This document shows, one piece after another, positions 63,224-64,000 of a stretch of DNA of 64,000 bases (within the stretch, counting starts at the first letter, position 1; every line of letters starts with the position of its first letter). The notes under the pieces are model-generated. The model did not search any database. It saw only the letters and a list, made by a program, of their open reading frames with translations, and was not told the origin of the DNA. The stretch spans positions 1-64,000 of the forward strand of contig NZ_JAJTTE010000022.1 in NCBI RefSeq assembly GCF_021343995.1, given 5' to 3'. The position numbers were made by a program, and so were the translations under genes. This DNA comes from Pseudonocardia terrae. GTDB lineage: Bacteria > Actinomycetota > Actinomycetes > Mycobacteriales > Pseudonocardiaceae.

Positions 63224-64000
63224 TCACGCCGGCACGGGGACCCGCGTGCGGCGCCCGGCGGCCACGAGGAGCCCCAGGCAGACCGCGGCGAGCGCCGCGA
63301 CCACGACGAGCAGCACCGCGTAGGGCACGTGAACGGCCAGCGGCGCGAGGATCAGCGGGAGCAGGAACCCGCCGTAGGTCAGCGTGTAGTAGACGGCGGT
63401 GAGCCCGGCGAGGTGCTCCGGCCCGGCGATCCGCTGGACCTCCAGCAGCCCGGAGACCAGCGAGATGCCGTAGGCCGCGCCGAGCACCGCCGAGGCCACG
63501 AACGCCACCGGCAGCGATCCGGTCCGCGCCGTGACCGCGGCGACCAGTGTCCCGACGACGATCAGCGCCAGGCCCAGCCGGCCGCCGGCGAGCGGGGCGC
63601 GGGCGTCGAGCCGGCGGGCGGCGGCCTGGATCGCGACGCCCGCCGAGAGCGTCACGGCGGTGAGCCCGGTGGCGAAGATCAGCCCGAAGCCGGGCGTACG
63701 CGCCGCCCCGACGGCGGCCGGCTGCACCACGAAGGACAGTGCGGGTCCGGCGAAGACCCACGGGGCCAGCGGGAGCACCAGCCCACGGAACCGCGGGTGC
63801 GCCACCGCCGGCACCGTGAGGTCCGCGAGCAGCGAGCGGCGCGGTGCCCGTTCGGGCGTCCGGGTCTCGGGCGCGCGCAGGGCCAGCGCGATCACCGGCA
63901 GGGTGAGCACGATGTGCACCAGGTAGGGCAGCTCCATCGGCAACGGCGCCCACTGGGCCAGCACGCCGCCGACGGCCGGGCCCACGCCGAACCCCGCGGA
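63224..64000 (-). CDS. MFS transporter, C-terminal part
   Basis: The frame is open to the right edge, so the N-terminal third is missing. About 258 residues are visible with eight or so helices. The first, G-F-G-V-G-P-A-V-G-G-V-L-A-Q-W, matches the motif C region (G-x-x-x-G-P-x-x-G-G) of drug:H+ antiporter-type major facilitator proteins. A charged loop (E-T-R-T-P-E-R-A-P-R-R) separates the two halves. The substrate is unknown. It is on the same strand as the Mrp operon, about 240 bases upstream of mnhA. Confidence 0.85.
   Translation of the reverse strand, partial: SAGFGVGPAVGGVLAQWAPLPMELPYLVHIVLTLPVIALALRAPETRTPERAPRRSLLADLTVPAVAHPRFRGLVLPLAPWVFAGPALSFVVQPAAVGAARTPGFGLIFATGLTAVTLSAGVAIQAAARRLDARAPLAGGRLGLALIVVGTLVAAVTARTGSLPVAFVASAVLGAAYGISLVSGLLEVQRIAGPEHLAGLTAVYYTLTYGGFLLPLILAPLAVHVPYAVLLVVVAALAAVCLGLLVAAGRRTRVPVPA

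Overview
The window is very GC-rich DNA (by eye roughly three quarters G+C, with nearly all third codon positions G or C). It is dense with genes, most of them on the minus strand. Gene content and order are those of an actinobacterial chromosome: rpsP-khpA-rimM, trmD-rplS, ffh, glnD with amt-glnB, ftsY, smc, acyP, mutM, rnc, rpmF, a DUF177 gene, sepIVA, coaD, rsmD, pyc, recG, rpmB, ung and a complete Mrp antiporter operon. SepIVA and the mycobacterium-like order point to the Mycobacteriales/Pseudonocardiales side of the phylum. A Pseudonocardia-like organism is my best guess, but nothing here proves the genus.

Layout. 1-9.4 kb: the start of a probable signal peptidase gene, ribosomal protein and tRNA-modification genes, an inserted MgtC gene and an HTH/Clp-N pair with twin palindromic operators, a CPBP protease, an amidohydrolase, ffh and a small P-loop ATPase. 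9.6-16.1 kb: a nitrogen-control block with two amt-glnB pairs flanking glnD. 16.2-23.4 kb: ftsY with a huge linker, smc, a VOC protein and acylphosphatase. 23.4-38.1 kb: an accessory island lying between acyP and mutM, genes that are near neighbours in mycobacteria. It holds a CAP protein, CorA, two GAF-ANTAR regulators, a lanthipeptide operon, a lipoprotein and an SBP56-family protein. 38.1-46.2 kb: DNA repair, RNase III, L32, DUF177, a ParA-like ATPase, a DUF559 nuclease gene between two tandem-repeat fields, sepIVA, coaD and rsmD. 46.3-56.8 kb: pyruvate carboxylase, a membrane protein, recG, a DAK2 protein, rpmB, a DUF1540 protein, ung and a gamma-carbonic anhydrase. 56.8-64 kb: mnhG to mnhA and the C-terminal part of an MFS transporter.

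The most interesting system is the lanthipeptide operon, read on the minus strand from 35704 to 26834. Its first gene encodes one 1539-residue protein that joins a lanthionine synthetase (lyase, kinase and zinc-type cyclase domains) to a C-terminal S9 prolyl oligopeptidase. Two small precursor genes follow, missed by ordinary ORF size limits or start choice. They share an A-L-x-x-L-P-E leader motif and a C-x-x-T-C-N-V-T core. A strong hairpin separates them from two genes for a heterodimeric ABC exporter without a C39 peptidase domain. The inference is that one polypeptide modifies the precursors and also removes their leaders, and that the ABC pair exports the product.

A second unexplained signal is a family of intergenic arrays at four loci (8.55, 9.55, 40.7 and 50.8 kb). 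They are built from an 11-bp near-palindromic core (CGCGAGTCGSG) repeated about every 22 bp, always beside the 3' end of a gene. A different family of longer tandem repeats brackets the DUF559 nuclease gene at 42.1-44.1 kb. I saw no rRNA, tRNA, insertion sequence or CRISPR array.
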